A stretch of DNA of 64,000 nt from Anaerolineaceae bacterium (GTDB lineage Bacteria > Chloroflexota > Anaerolineae > Aggregatilineales > Phototrophicaceae): contig REDR01000123.1 in assembly GCA_007693385.1 (NCBI GenBank), positions 124,001 to 188,000 of the forward strand. The letters run 5' to 3'. Below the pieces are notes generated by a model that was given only the letters and a program-made list of their open reading frames with translations, searched no databases and was not told the DNA's origin. Position 1 is the first letter of the stretch. Every line of letters starts with the position of its first letter. This document shows, one piece after another, positions 53,012 through 60,547 of the stretch. The position numbers and the translations under genes were made by a program.

Positions 53012-54370
53012 CTAATTTTCTATCCGTGTTTCCCACGTAAAGGACCGCATCTCGGTACGGAATAGTGAAGTGTCGGGATTGCTGGTGTTGATGATATCCA
53101 CGTACCAGACATATTCATGGCGCTGAATGGACTGGCTGACGGCCTGCAACTGTTCAGGCACGATCAAAAATGTGTCCAACGTCTCGTAATTGTACAGGAC
53201 GCCCGCCGTCCGATCTTCTACGGTTACCCTATAAGTCTCGTTCTGGCCGAGTGATCCGGTTTCCAACCAGCGCAACGTAATCAATTCATTATTGCGGAAC
53301 GCGGCGCGATCTGCCGGACGCTGTAACATCGGTGCGTTGAATGTGGGCGTCGGCGTCGGCATGGCGGTTTCTTCGCCGGTTATCTCCGGAACGGCAGTGG
53401 CTTCCGGCTCGGGGATGGGCACGCGAATTCGCTGGCCGAGATTCAAGATCACACTACAGCGTTCCCCGCCGAACCTCATACCCATGTTGCATTGCGTGAA
53501 CGTCATTTCCGGATTCAAATTACGGATGGATTCAATCGTGGTGTCGTACTGCGAAATAATTGAAATCATCGTATCCTGTGCGCTGACGGTATGGAACTCG
53601 ATACCGGGTGGCAGGGTCGGCGTCGGAATGACGAAGAACTCTTCTAATTCGTCGTCGTCTAACTCTAACACGCTACGCTGACCGTCACTATCCGGCGCAC
53701 TGGCTACCGCAGGATTTCCGGCGGCCGCTTCGTCTTGCGCTGGTGGCGGGGCGGCGGGGTCGGGGATTTCCGTCGGCCATGGGATTTCAAGGCGCTGACC
53801 GGCGATAATCATGCCGATGTCGTTCATGTTGTTGATCTCGACAACCAGATCGAACACATCCGTATCACGATGACCGCAACGGGCGACCACATCAAACAAG
53901 AAGTCGCCACTCTGCACCACTTGATAGCATGGTTCGCGGGTGGCGGTGGGTTCTGGCGTCTCCGTCGGCGCGATAGTCATGGTCGGGGTGGGGATGTCGG
54001 GACCTTCGGTGACCGTCGGCAGGAACAGGCGCGGTGGGCTGGTCGGCGTCGCTTCGTCCTGCGATGCGCTGAAGACGATACCCACTTGATCCATCGCTGA
54101 AGGGGCGACGACTAAGCCTAACCCGATAATCAATAGCGCGGCCAACAATCCGAAACAGCCGAATAGATAACGCTGGCCGGTACGGTACAGGGCGCTCTCA
54201 TACAGGTCTGTCTCGCCATGATCGAAATGATACGACGATTCTTGACCGGTTTTGTCCGTTGTCTGGTTGATCTCAATGCCCGTTAAGGATGTGCCGCAGT
54301 TCCAGCAGACTGGCGCGTTGCGGTGGTTGGATGCGCTACAGATCGGGCATGTTTTAATCGCATCAGTCAA
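53012..54370 (-). CDS. zinc-ribbon, single-membrane-span LysM protein
   Basis: A 452-residue protein: N-terminal zinc ribbon (CPICSASN and CWNCGTS), a cytoplasmic linker, one membrane helix (about 70-92, GLLAALLIIGLGLVV), then outside a Thr/Pro linker, a LysM domain with cysteines (CYQVVQSGDFLFDVVARCG), an acidic linker, a second LysM-like unit (FHTVSAQDTMISIISQYD, then CNMGMRFGGERC) and a beta domain parallel to that of the neighbouring lipoprotein (MLQRPADRAAFRNNELITLRW). The two look like diverged paralogues, one with lipid and one with helix anchoring. Confidence 0.8.
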   Translation of the reverse strand: MTDAIKTCPICSASNHRNAPVCWNCGTSLTGIEINQTTDKTGQESSYHFDHGETDLYESALYRTGQRYLFGCFGLLAALLIIGLGLVVAPSAMDQVGIVFSASQDEATPTSPPRLFLPTVTEGPDIPTPTMTIAPTETPEPTATREPCYQVVQSGDFLFDVVARCGHRDTDVFDLVVEINNMNDIGMIIAGQRLEIPWPTEIPDPAAPPPAQDEAAAGNPAVASAPDSDGQRSVLELDDDELEEFFVIPTPTLPPGIEFHTVSAQDTMISIISQYDTTIESIRNLNPEMTFTQCNMGMRFGGERCSVILNLGQRIRVPIPEPEATAVPEITGEETAMPTPTPTFNAPMLQRPADRAAFRNNELITLRWLETGSLGQNETYRVTVEDRTAGVLYNYETLDTFLIVPEQLQAVSQSIQRHEYVWYVDIINTSNPDTSLFRTEMRSFTWETRIEN

Positions 54371-54405
54371 AATTATTTCCTCTAGCGATTGCTTGCTGAA
54401 ACAGG

Positions 54406-55377
54406 TTAGTTGATGGGGCCACGTGTCGTCAAGATGGTGTTGACGATGGTGCGCTCTGCGGGGACGTTGGCACGGGCTAACACCATGCTATTCTGCACGA
54501 CGGCATCGTGCCCGACGCTAGCACCGCGTTCTAAGTAAACATGCGGCCCGATCTGTGCGCCCTGTCCGACGCTGACTTGCGGATCAATCCGCACCGGCGG
54601 CATCACTTTGACAGTATAGGGCAACTCGCTGAGGATGTGCGTATCCTGTCCTTCATCAAGTAGCATTTTATTGAGCGTCAACAGATCACGGTCAGCGATG
54701 ACCTGAAGAACCCAGTTGGCTTCGGCAATCAACCCGGCACCGCCATCGTTCAAATATGTGGTCGCCACATCCATGAAGTGTAAGTCTTGCCGCGTTTTGG
54801 CGACTTGCGGTTCGACGCGACCTAGATAGTCGAGCATGTCGCCGCCGCAGATGAACAGATCATTCAGTATGAGCGATTTACCCTGATTTTCGGCATGGTC
54901 TGACAGGCGTAAAACCTGTTTATCCTCGACAATGCCATGCGTGAGTGTCGGCGTGTGCGATAGAGTCTTGGGTGCGCCGGAAAAGATGAGTGCTGACGGA
55001 TTTTCACTGTGCAGACGCATCAAGCGCTCCGGAAAATAGGTGTGCATAAAGCTGTTATAACTGCATACCACAAATGGACTCTGGATTTTCTCGGCGATTT
55101 GTCGCATGGTGACTGGTAAGCTGTCGGACATTAAACAGAACATCAGATTGATTTTAACATCGGGCATCCATTGGCCGTTGAGGTAAGAGGCGACGGCTCC
55201 TTCTGCCTCACCGATAACGACGGTATACTCGCGGATGCCGAAGCGATACAGGCGTTCCATTGTGCGGACGAATATCGGTTTACCGAGCGCGGGTAGCATG
55301 GAGTGTGAGCGATTGTAAGTCAGCTTGCTGTGATTGTGTGTGTTGCCGATAGCTAGAATAACAGCGTGATTGACCAC
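54406..55377 (-). CDS. nucleotidyltransferase-like protein with left-handed beta-helix, degenerate active site
   Basis: A 323-residue protein laid out like sugar-nucleotide pyrophosphorylases: Rossmann-type N-terminal domain (about 1-235) and a hexapeptide-repeat beta-helix (about 255-310, VRIDPQVSVGQGAQIGPHVYLERGASVG). The GxGTRL signature is replaced by AIGNTHNHSKL, and the following RPKPLLP motif by NRSHSMLP, removing the usual Arg and Lys that handle triphosphate. Activity is therefore doubtful; a regulatory or scaffold role is possible. AGGAGA precedes ATG 55377. Confidence 0.75.
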   Translation of the reverse strand: MVNHAVILAIGNTHNHSKLTYNRSHSMLPALGKPIFVRTMERLYRFGIREYTVVIGEAEGAVASYLNGQWMPDVKINLMFCLMSDSLPVTMRQIAEKIQSPFVVCSYNSFMHTYFPERLMRLHSENPSALIFSGAPKTLSHTPTLTHGIVEDKQVLRLSDHAENQGKSLILNDLFICGGDMLDYLGRVEPQVAKTRQDLHFMDVATTYLNDGGAGLIAEANWVLQVIADRDLLTLNKMLLDEGQDTHILSELPYTVKVMPPVRIDPQVSVGQGAQIGPHVYLERGASVGHDAVVQNSMVLARANVPAERTIVNTILTTRGPIN

Positions 55378-55416
55378 ATTGTTTCTCCTGAGTTTTTGCG
55401 CGGCTGACCTGATTCG

Positions 55417-55425
55417 ATTATATCA
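55417..55425 (-). promoter_or_regulatory. extended -10 promoter for the nucleotidyltransferase/LysM genes
   Basis: The minus strand reads TGATATAAT (55425-55417), about 40 bases before ATG 55377. No -35 match is seen. Confidence 0.5.
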
Positions 55426-55599
55426 TGGGCGGCACGGTTTATTTAGCGCAGTCTTTATGGTTGTCGTGGTCGTGATGCGGATAAGATATAATGGTATAGG
55501 GTGCATCGCGTTGTTCCATGCGTGCGGGATATACCGAATAGCGTCGTGTCCGTGAAGCGTGTCTGTTTGTGGCGGATATGCGGACTATTTTTGACGTTG

Positions 55600-55608
55600 T
55601 GGTATTAT
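55600..55608 (+). promoter_or_regulatory. possible extended -10 promoter for the HEAT-like gene
   Basis: TGGTATTAT lies about 42 bases before ATG 55651. The rest of 55426-55599 shows no further feature I can support. Confidence 0.35.
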
Positions 55609-55650
55609 GCGCCCTCATGGAATACCGCCACACAACAGGAAGATGGAGTT

Positions 55651-55869
55651 ATGTCTGCTGTAAAACGTATGCTGGATTATCACATCAATCGATTGAAAGA
55701 CAAGCGGCCAGAAGCGCGTTTGAAGGCGATACAGGAACTAGCATTACTCGGCCATCCGGACGCGCTAGACGTTCTGCGCGATGTTTACGAGAACGACGAA
55801 GATATTGAGGTACGGAAAGCGGCTCAACAGGCGGGACGGGCGATCTTCTTGAATCAAAAAGGGGAATAG
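55651..55869 (+). CDS. small HEAT-repeat-like protein
   Basis: A 72-residue helical protein with about two HEAT-like units (RPEARLKAIQELALLGHPDALDVL and DIEVRKAAQQAGRAIF), in the style of PBS-lyase HEAT repeats used for protein binding. ATG 55651 has GATGGAG about 5 bases upstream; the longer in-frame reading to 55501 covers promoter-like sequence. Isolated between divergent and convergent neighbours. Its last codons lie in a terminator stem. Confidence 0.7.
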   Translation: MSAVKRMLDYHINRLKDKRPEARLKAIQELALLGHPDALDVLRDVYENDEDIEVRKAAQQAGRAIFLNQKGE

Positions 55870-55886
55870 CCGGACGGCTATTCCCC
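55856..55886 (-). terminator. valS terminator, shared with the HEAT-like gene
   Basis: An 11-bp perfect stem (55861-55871 with 55876-55886) and GTCC loop; on the minus strand it is followed by TTTTT. The plus-strand tail is only TTCAG, so it acts mainly for valS. Confidence 0.85.
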
Positions 55887-55903
55887 TTCAGCGCGATGGT
55901 TAT

Positions 55904-58558
55904 TTATTGGCAAAGCTCCGCCAGACGCTCCGCGACGCGGGCGGCGCTGGCTTGCAGATCGCGCAATCTGTCGCGCTCACGTTGGACGACATCGGGCGGC
56001 GCTTTGTCGACGAATTTATCGTTGTTCAACATGCCTTGAGTCTTGTTGATCTGTGCGGTGATGCTCTCTTGCTCTTTGGTCAATCGCGCACATTCGACCT
56101 CAAAATCAACCATGTCGGCTATCGGGATATACAGCGTAGCATCACTGACGATAGTTGACGCTGATTTATCCGGCGCGGCGTCGTTGTCCAGTATGTTGAT
56201 CTCGTGAACGTTGCACAACCGCCCGAAGATATAATGATAGCGTGCGATGTTATCCCGATGACTGCCCGGCGCGATGACCGCGCTGAGCTTCTTGGCCGGA
56301 TCAATCTTATATTGATTGTTGCGAATATCGCGCACCCCGCGCACCAGCCCCATCAAAATCTCCATTTGCGACTCGGCGTCGGCGTCGATGTACGTCGCGT
56401 CCACCTGCGGCCATTTAGCTAGCATCAGCGTTTCGCCGTCGTGCGGCAGATGTTGCCACATTTCTTCTGTCGCAAAAGGCATAAACGGATGGAGCAGGCG
56501 CAAGCAAGTATCCAGCACATGCACCAGCACGCGTCGGGCTAGATTGCGTTCTTCCGGCGTGCCATTGTATAGCGCGTGCTTGCTGATTTCCAGATACCAC
56601 GGCGCGAACTCATCCCACAGGAAGCCGCGAATATTGCGTCCGGCTTCACCATATTGATAGGTGTCGAACAGATATTGCACATTTTTAATCAGCCTATTCA
56701 GGCGGCTCATGACCCAGCGTGCGGGAAGGTCGAGCGCATCATGCGCCGGTGCGCCCAGCTCAAACGTATCATCATCCAGATTGCCGACGGTGAAGCTAGT
56801 CGCTTGCCACACCTTATTGATGAAGTTCCAGCTATTTTCCACCCACTCCATATCCAGATTGACATCATTGCCGGGTGTACCACTGGTGACCAACGCGAAG
56901 CGGAGCGGATCCGCGCCGTATTGTTCGATCATCACTAACGGATCAATCACGTTGCCGATGGTCTTGCTGAACTTGCGGCCATCTTTATCACGCACCAACC
57001 CATGCAGATACACGGTATGGAAGGGCGGTTTATCGGTGAACCATAGCCCCATCATAATCATCCGTGCCACCCAGAAGAACAGGATATCGTGTCCGGTTTC
57101 CATGATGTCAGTGGGATAGTAACGCCGGAGGTCGGGCGTATCATCCGGCCAGCCCAGCGTACTAAACGGCCACAACCCGCTACTGAACCATGTGTCCAGC
57201 ACGTCCTCTTCTTCGCGCCAACCATCGCCTTCTGGTGCGGTGCGTCCCACGTAGATTTCGCCATACGGATCACCGTCTTTCTCACGATACCATGCCGGTA
57301 TGCGATGTCCCCACCACAATTGACGGCTGACGCACCAATCTTGAATGTTTTCCAGCCAGTGATAATACACCTTCTCGAAGCGTTCCGGCACAATTTTGAT
57401 GTCGCCATTGCGCACCGCGTCCAGCGCCTTTTGCGCGATAGCGTCCATCTTGACAAACCATTGATCGCTCAACAACGGCTCAATGATTTCGCCGCCACGT
57501 TGCGAGCGCGGCACGGTCATCTGATGCGCTTCGGTTTTGATGGTCAGTCCGGCGGCTTCCATATCCGCCCACAGTTGCTGACGGCACACAAAGCGATCTA
57601 ATCCGGCATATTGACCGCCATCATCGTTGATGGTGGCATCTTTGTTCAGGATATTGATGACTTCCAGCCCATGCCGCATGGCGATGTCATAGTCGTTGAA
57701 GTCATGCGCGGGGGTGATCTTCAACGCGCCGGTGCCGAATTCCAGATCAACATAATCATCGGCGATGATCGGGATTTCGCGGTTGAGCATCGGCACATAG
57801 GCTTTTTTGCCGATCAAATGCTGATAACGCGGGTCTTCGGGATGCACGCACACGGCAGTATCGCCGAGAATTGTCTCCGGGCGCGTCGTGGCAACCGGAA
57901 TACTATCCCCGCCTTCCACCGGATAGTTGAAGTAGTACAGCGTGCTTTTCTCTTCGGCACGCTCCACCTCTAAATCGCTGACGGCGGTTCGTAGACCGGG
58001 CGACCAATTAACCAGACGCGGCCCGCGATAGATCAAGCCCTGTTCCCACAATCGCACGAAAACTTCTTGCACCGCCTCCGATAGTCCCTCATCCAGCGTG
58101 AAGCGCTCCCGCGTCCAGTCACAACTAGCCCCGAGCCGCCTCAATTGCTTGATGATCGTGCCGCCTTTTTCTTCTTTCCAGCGCCATGTGCGCTCTAAGA
58201 AGGCTTCGCGTCCGATGTCGAAGCGCGTCAATCCCTCTTCATTGAGCGATTTTTCAACCTGTAGCTGGGTAGCGATACCGGCGTGATCGGTGCCCGGAAG
58301 CCATAGCGCCGCCTTGCCGCGCATCCGTTCGTAGCGCGTCATCAAGTCTTCTATCGCGGTGCAGAGCGCGTGGCCGACGTGCAAAGAGCCGGTCACGTTG
58401 GGCGGCGGCATACTGATGACGAATGTCTCCGCGTTTTCGTCCGCGCATTCCGGACGGAACCAGCCCTGCGAATCCCACCATTCATATAGACGCTTTTCGG
58501 CCTCCGCAAAATCGAAGTTTTTGGGCATAGGCCGCTTTTCGTATTTAATTTTTCCCAT
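55904..58558 (-). CDS. valS: valyl-tRNA synthetase
   Basis: Charges tRNA-Val. The 884-residue class I synthetase has the HIGH-type motif PPPNVTGSLHVGHAL near residue 52, the editing domain (TTRPETILGDTAV), WFSSGLWPFSTLGWPD, and the KMSKS-type loop GRKFSKTIGNVIDP (KFSKT here). Then come the anticodon-binding domain (from about 605) and a C-terminal coiled-coil arm (ECARLTKEQESITAQINKTQG). It lies 18 bases downstream of a methyltransferase gene, both behind a Val T-box. Confidence 0.97.
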   Translation of the reverse strand: MGKIKYEKRPMPKNFDFAEAEKRLYEWWDSQGWFRPECADENAETFVISMPPPNVTGSLHVGHALCTAIEDLMTRYERMRGKAALWLPGTDHAGIATQLQVEKSLNEEGLTRFDIGREAFLERTWRWKEEKGGTIIKQLRRLGASCDWTRERFTLDEGLSEAVQEVFVRLWEQGLIYRGPRLVNWSPGLRTAVSDLEVERAEEKSTLYYFNYPVEGGDSIPVATTRPETILGDTAVCVHPEDPRYQHLIGKKAYVPMLNREIPIIADDYVDLEFGTGALKITPAHDFNDYDIAMRHGLEVINILNKDATINDDGGQYAGLDRFVCRQQLWADMEAAGLTIKTEAHQMTVPRSQRGGEIIEPLLSDQWFVKMDAIAQKALDAVRNGDIKIVPERFEKVYYHWLENIQDWCVSRQLWWGHRIPAWYREKDGDPYGEIYVGRTAPEGDGWREEEDVLDTWFSSGLWPFSTLGWPDDTPDLRRYYPTDIMETGHDILFFWVARMIMMGLWFTDKPPFHTVYLHGLVRDKDGRKFSKTIGNVIDPLVMIEQYGADPLRFALVTSGTPGNDVNLDMEWVENSWNFINKVWQATSFTVGNLDDDTFELGAPAHDALDLPARWVMSRLNRLIKNVQYLFDTYQYGEAGRNIRGFLWDEFAPWYLEISKHALYNGTPEERNLARRVLVHVLDTCLRLLHPFMPFATEEMWQHLPHDGETLMLAKWPQVDATYIDADAESQMEILMGLVRGVRDIRNNQYKIDPAKKLSAVIAPGSHRDNIARYHYIFGRLCNVHEINILDNDAAPDKSASTIVSDATLYIPIADMVDFEVECARLTKEQESITAQINKTQGMLNNDKFVDKAPPDVVQRERDRLRDLQASAARVAERLAELCQ

Positions 58559-58576
58559 GTTGCCTTATCTCCTCGT

Positions 58577-59350
58577 TCACCCTAGCGGTTTTCGTGCGAT
58601 CAGGACGCGCTCTGTTCTTTCCGTTCTATCTTCAGGTTCCTCAAATCCGGCTTCTAGCAGAACGACTTTCACTTCGTCAGTAGATAGCGGGCGGAAGGTG
58701 ACATGCCGCTTCATGGCACGATAGTCTTTATCTTTACCCTTCAGGATATAGAGGTTCTGTGTAGCGATGACCGGCGGGCCTTCTTCCCATTCCCATATAT
58801 CAAACGTGATAAATTCGTTATCGTCCGAATCAGTGTTGATGAAGCCGGGCAAAAAACGCGGTCTTTCTTCCATAAATGACGCGAAATCGCGCATCCCGAT
58901 GATGACGACGCCGCCCGGACGCAGTAATTCATAGAAGGTGAGGATCGTCAGTTCGATCTCGTCGTCCAGTAGCAGATGCGGCAAACTGTTGCCTTTGGAT
59001 ACAATCGCATCGAACGATCCTTCGACCAGATTCGGCAGGCTCAAGAAATCTCCTTGCCGGAAGTCGATCTTATCAGTCACGCCGTACTGATCGGCAATCT
59101 CTGCCGCTTTACGCAACATGCCTTCGCTAGGGTCAACAGCGACGACATCAAACCCCAATTTAGCGAGAGGGACGCTTTGCGTTCCCGCACCGCAGGAGGC
59201 ATCTAGCACGCGCTCAATGCCTTTGTTGCGAAAGATCGCCCGCAGGCCGAGTCCTTCACGTTCTAGTTGTACTTCCCAATCACGGTAAAAATACGGATAG
59301 TATTCCGCGATGGCATCATAAAAATCTGTGGTGTTGTTGCTGACTGTCAT
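58577..59350 (-). CDS. class I SAM-dependent methyltransferase
   Basis: A 257-residue methyltransferase of the glycine/sarcosine-type or UbiE-like class. Motif I is VLDASCGAGTQSVPLAKLG, motif II VVAVDPSEGML, then IDFRQGDFLSLP and FDAIVSKGNSLPHLL. The N-terminus (FYDAIAEYYPYFYRDW) and closing VLLEAGFEE are typical of small-molecule enzymes. Substrate unknown. It is the first gene after the Val T-box and is cotranscribed with valS, so its expression should follow tRNA-Val charging. The ribosome site before ATG 59350 is weak. Confidence 0.85.
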   Translation of the reverse strand: MTVSNNTTDFYDAIAEYYPYFYRDWEVQLEREGLGLRAIFRNKGIERVLDASCGAGTQSVPLAKLGFDVVAVDPSEGMLRKAAEIADQYGVTDKIDFRQGDFLSLPNLVEGSFDAIVSKGNSLPHLLLDDEIELTILTFYELLRPGGVVIIGMRDFASFMEERPRFLPGFINTDSDDNEFITFDIWEWEEGPPVIATQNLYILKGKDKDYRAMKRHVTFRPLSTDEVKVVLLEAGFEEPEDRTERTERVLIARKPLG

Positions 59351-59383
59351 AATTCAGCACCATGCTATCCTTCAGTAGAAAAC

Positions 59384-59418
59384 AAAAAATCCTCTCGCCC
59401 AATTCAAGGACGAGAGGA
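59384..59418 (-). terminator. T-box terminator hairpin
   Basis: Minus strand: TCCTCTCG (59418-59411), 13-nt loop, CGAGAGGA (59397-59390), then TTTTTTG. It overlaps the alternative antiterminator fold of the T-box. Confidence 0.9.
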
Positions 59419-59652
59419 CACTCTCTCGCGGTACCACCTTGATTCGGCCCATTGTATAGGCCGCACTCATTGGCGCTATGACGGGCGCTCCCGTCGCATC
59501 TTACAGGCCAGCATGTGGCGTTCGGATGCGCAACTCGTGGCGTGACTTTCGAGGAACGATCATAAGCAGGCTTCCAGCCAGTGGCCTGCACTCTCTGACT
59601 ATGAGCGCGTTCGTCTACTCTTCGCCAGTCAACGTTTTTGTGTATTCAACTG
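59384..59652 (-). promoter_or_regulatory. Val-specific T-box leader
   Basis: This fills the 334-base gap between udk and the methyltransferase. Stem I shows an AGTA-type turn (GAGTAGACG) and the distal motifs CAGAGAGTGCAGG and GCTGGAAGCCTGC. In the specifier loop GUC (59546-59544, followed by A) is a valine codon between the arms GAACG/CGTTC and TGGCG/CGCCA. The T-box sequence AAGGTGGTACCGCG spans 59440-59427, with UGGU able to pair with tRNA acceptor ends ACCA. Uncharged tRNA-Val should favour antitermination and expression of the methyltransferase and valS. Confidence 0.93.
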
Positions 59653-59658
59653 CGTACG

Positions 59659-59688
59659 AGTATAGCACGGACAAAAATTAAACGTCAA
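59659..59688 (-). promoter_or_regulatory. promoter of the T-box leader
   Basis: Minus strand TTGACG (59688-59683), 18-base spacer, TATACT (59664-59659). The -35 box overlaps the stop codon of udk (59687-59685). Confidence 0.7.
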
Positions 59689-60350
59689 TCCTGTGCTGAG
59701 CGTTGCGTCCGTGACCATTGAAGCATACTGCGGATGCGATCAGCGATCATATCAATGGCGACGGTGTTAAAACCGCCTTCCGGTATGATGACATCCGCGT
59801 AACGTTTGCTCGGTTCGACGAATTTGAGGTGCATAGGGCGGACGGTAGTCAGATATTGGCGGATAACGGAATCGGTGGTGCGTCCGCGCTCGGTGATGTC
59901 GCGCTGTAGCCGCCGGATGAAGCGCAGGTCAGCGTCGGTATCCACGAATATTTTCACGTCGAATAGATCGCGCAGTATGCTCTCCGCGAAGATCAAAATA
60001 CCCTCAATCAGAATAATCGGCTGGGCGGTAACTTCTAATGTCTTTTCGGCGCGGCGATGTTCGGTGAAATCGTAAGTCGGTATTTGTACGGATTGCCAGC
60101 TTTGCAAACGGGCGATATGCTCACACAGTAGCGGCGTATCAAGTGCGTCGGGATGGTCAAAGTTGAATGATTGTCGCTGTTCAGGGGGCAGATGCGATAG
60201 GTCTTTGTAATAAGCATCATGGGGCAGGTAAGCGATATTGTGTGAACCGACGCGATCTAGTAGCGCGTTGGAAACGGTTGTCTTGCCGGAGCCAGTACCT
60301 CCTGCTACGGCGATTGTCACCGGACTGGGTTTTTGTAACGGATCAGACAT
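59685..60350 (-). CDS. udk: uridine kinase
   Basis: Phosphorylates uridine and cytidine in pyrimidine salvage. The 221-residue P-loop kinase has VAGGTGSGKTTVSNAL, HDAYYKDLSHLP, FNFDHPDALD, IILIEGILIF and the RRLQRDITERGR lid. GGGGAG lies 10 bases before ATG 60350. Upstream is a strong tRNA terminator with no room for a promoter, so expression probably relies on read-through from tRNA-Thr or purH. Confidence 0.94.
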   Translation of the reverse strand: MSDPLQKPSPVTIAVAGGTGSGKTTVSNALLDRVGSHNIAYLPHDAYYKDLSHLPPEQRQSFNFDHPDALDTPLLCEHIARLQSWQSVQIPTYDFTEHRRAEKTLEVTAQPIILIEGILIFAESILRDLFDVKIFVDTDADLRFIRRLQRDITERGRTTDSVIRQYLTTVRPMHLKFVEPSKRYADVIIPEGGFNTVAIDMIADRIRSMLQWSRTQRSAQD

Positions 60351-60371
60351 GGTTTTCGCTCCCCATCACAC

Positions 60372-60407
60372 AAAAATATTGCCCGCGAACGTCAGTCTGC
60401 GGGCAAT
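60372..60407 (-). terminator. terminator between tRNA-Thr and udk
   Basis: Minus strand ATTGCCCGC (60407-60399), 12-nt loop, GCGGGCAAT (60386-60378), then ATTTTTG. Its tail ends about 20 bases before the udk start codon. Confidence 0.85.
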
Positions 60408-60418
60408 AAAAGCACTTG

Positions 60419-60491
60419 AGCCACCGATGGGACTTGAACCCATAACCTCACGCTTACGAAGCGTATGCTCTGCCAATTGAGCTACGGTGGC
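60419..60491 (-). tRNA. tRNA-Thr(CGT)
   Basis: 73 bases that fold as a cloverleaf: acceptor GCCACCG/CGGTGGC, D arm GCTC...GAGC, anticodon stem TACGC/GCGTG with loop TTCGTAA (anticodon CGT, reads ACG), T arm ATGGG TTCAAGT CCCAT, discriminator U. CCA is not encoded. Confidence 0.96.
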
Positions 60492-60510
60492 GCTGTGTGA
60501 ACTGAGGCGG

Positions 60511-60539
60511 ATTATAGCCGGATTGCGCGCCTTCCGCAA
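60511..60539 (-). promoter_or_regulatory. tRNA-Thr promoter
   Basis: Minus strand TTGCGG (60539-60534), 17-base spacer, perfect TATAAT (60516-60511), in the gap after purH. Expected start is about 12 bases before the tRNA. Confidence 0.65.
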
Positions 60540-60547
60540 GATCAAAT

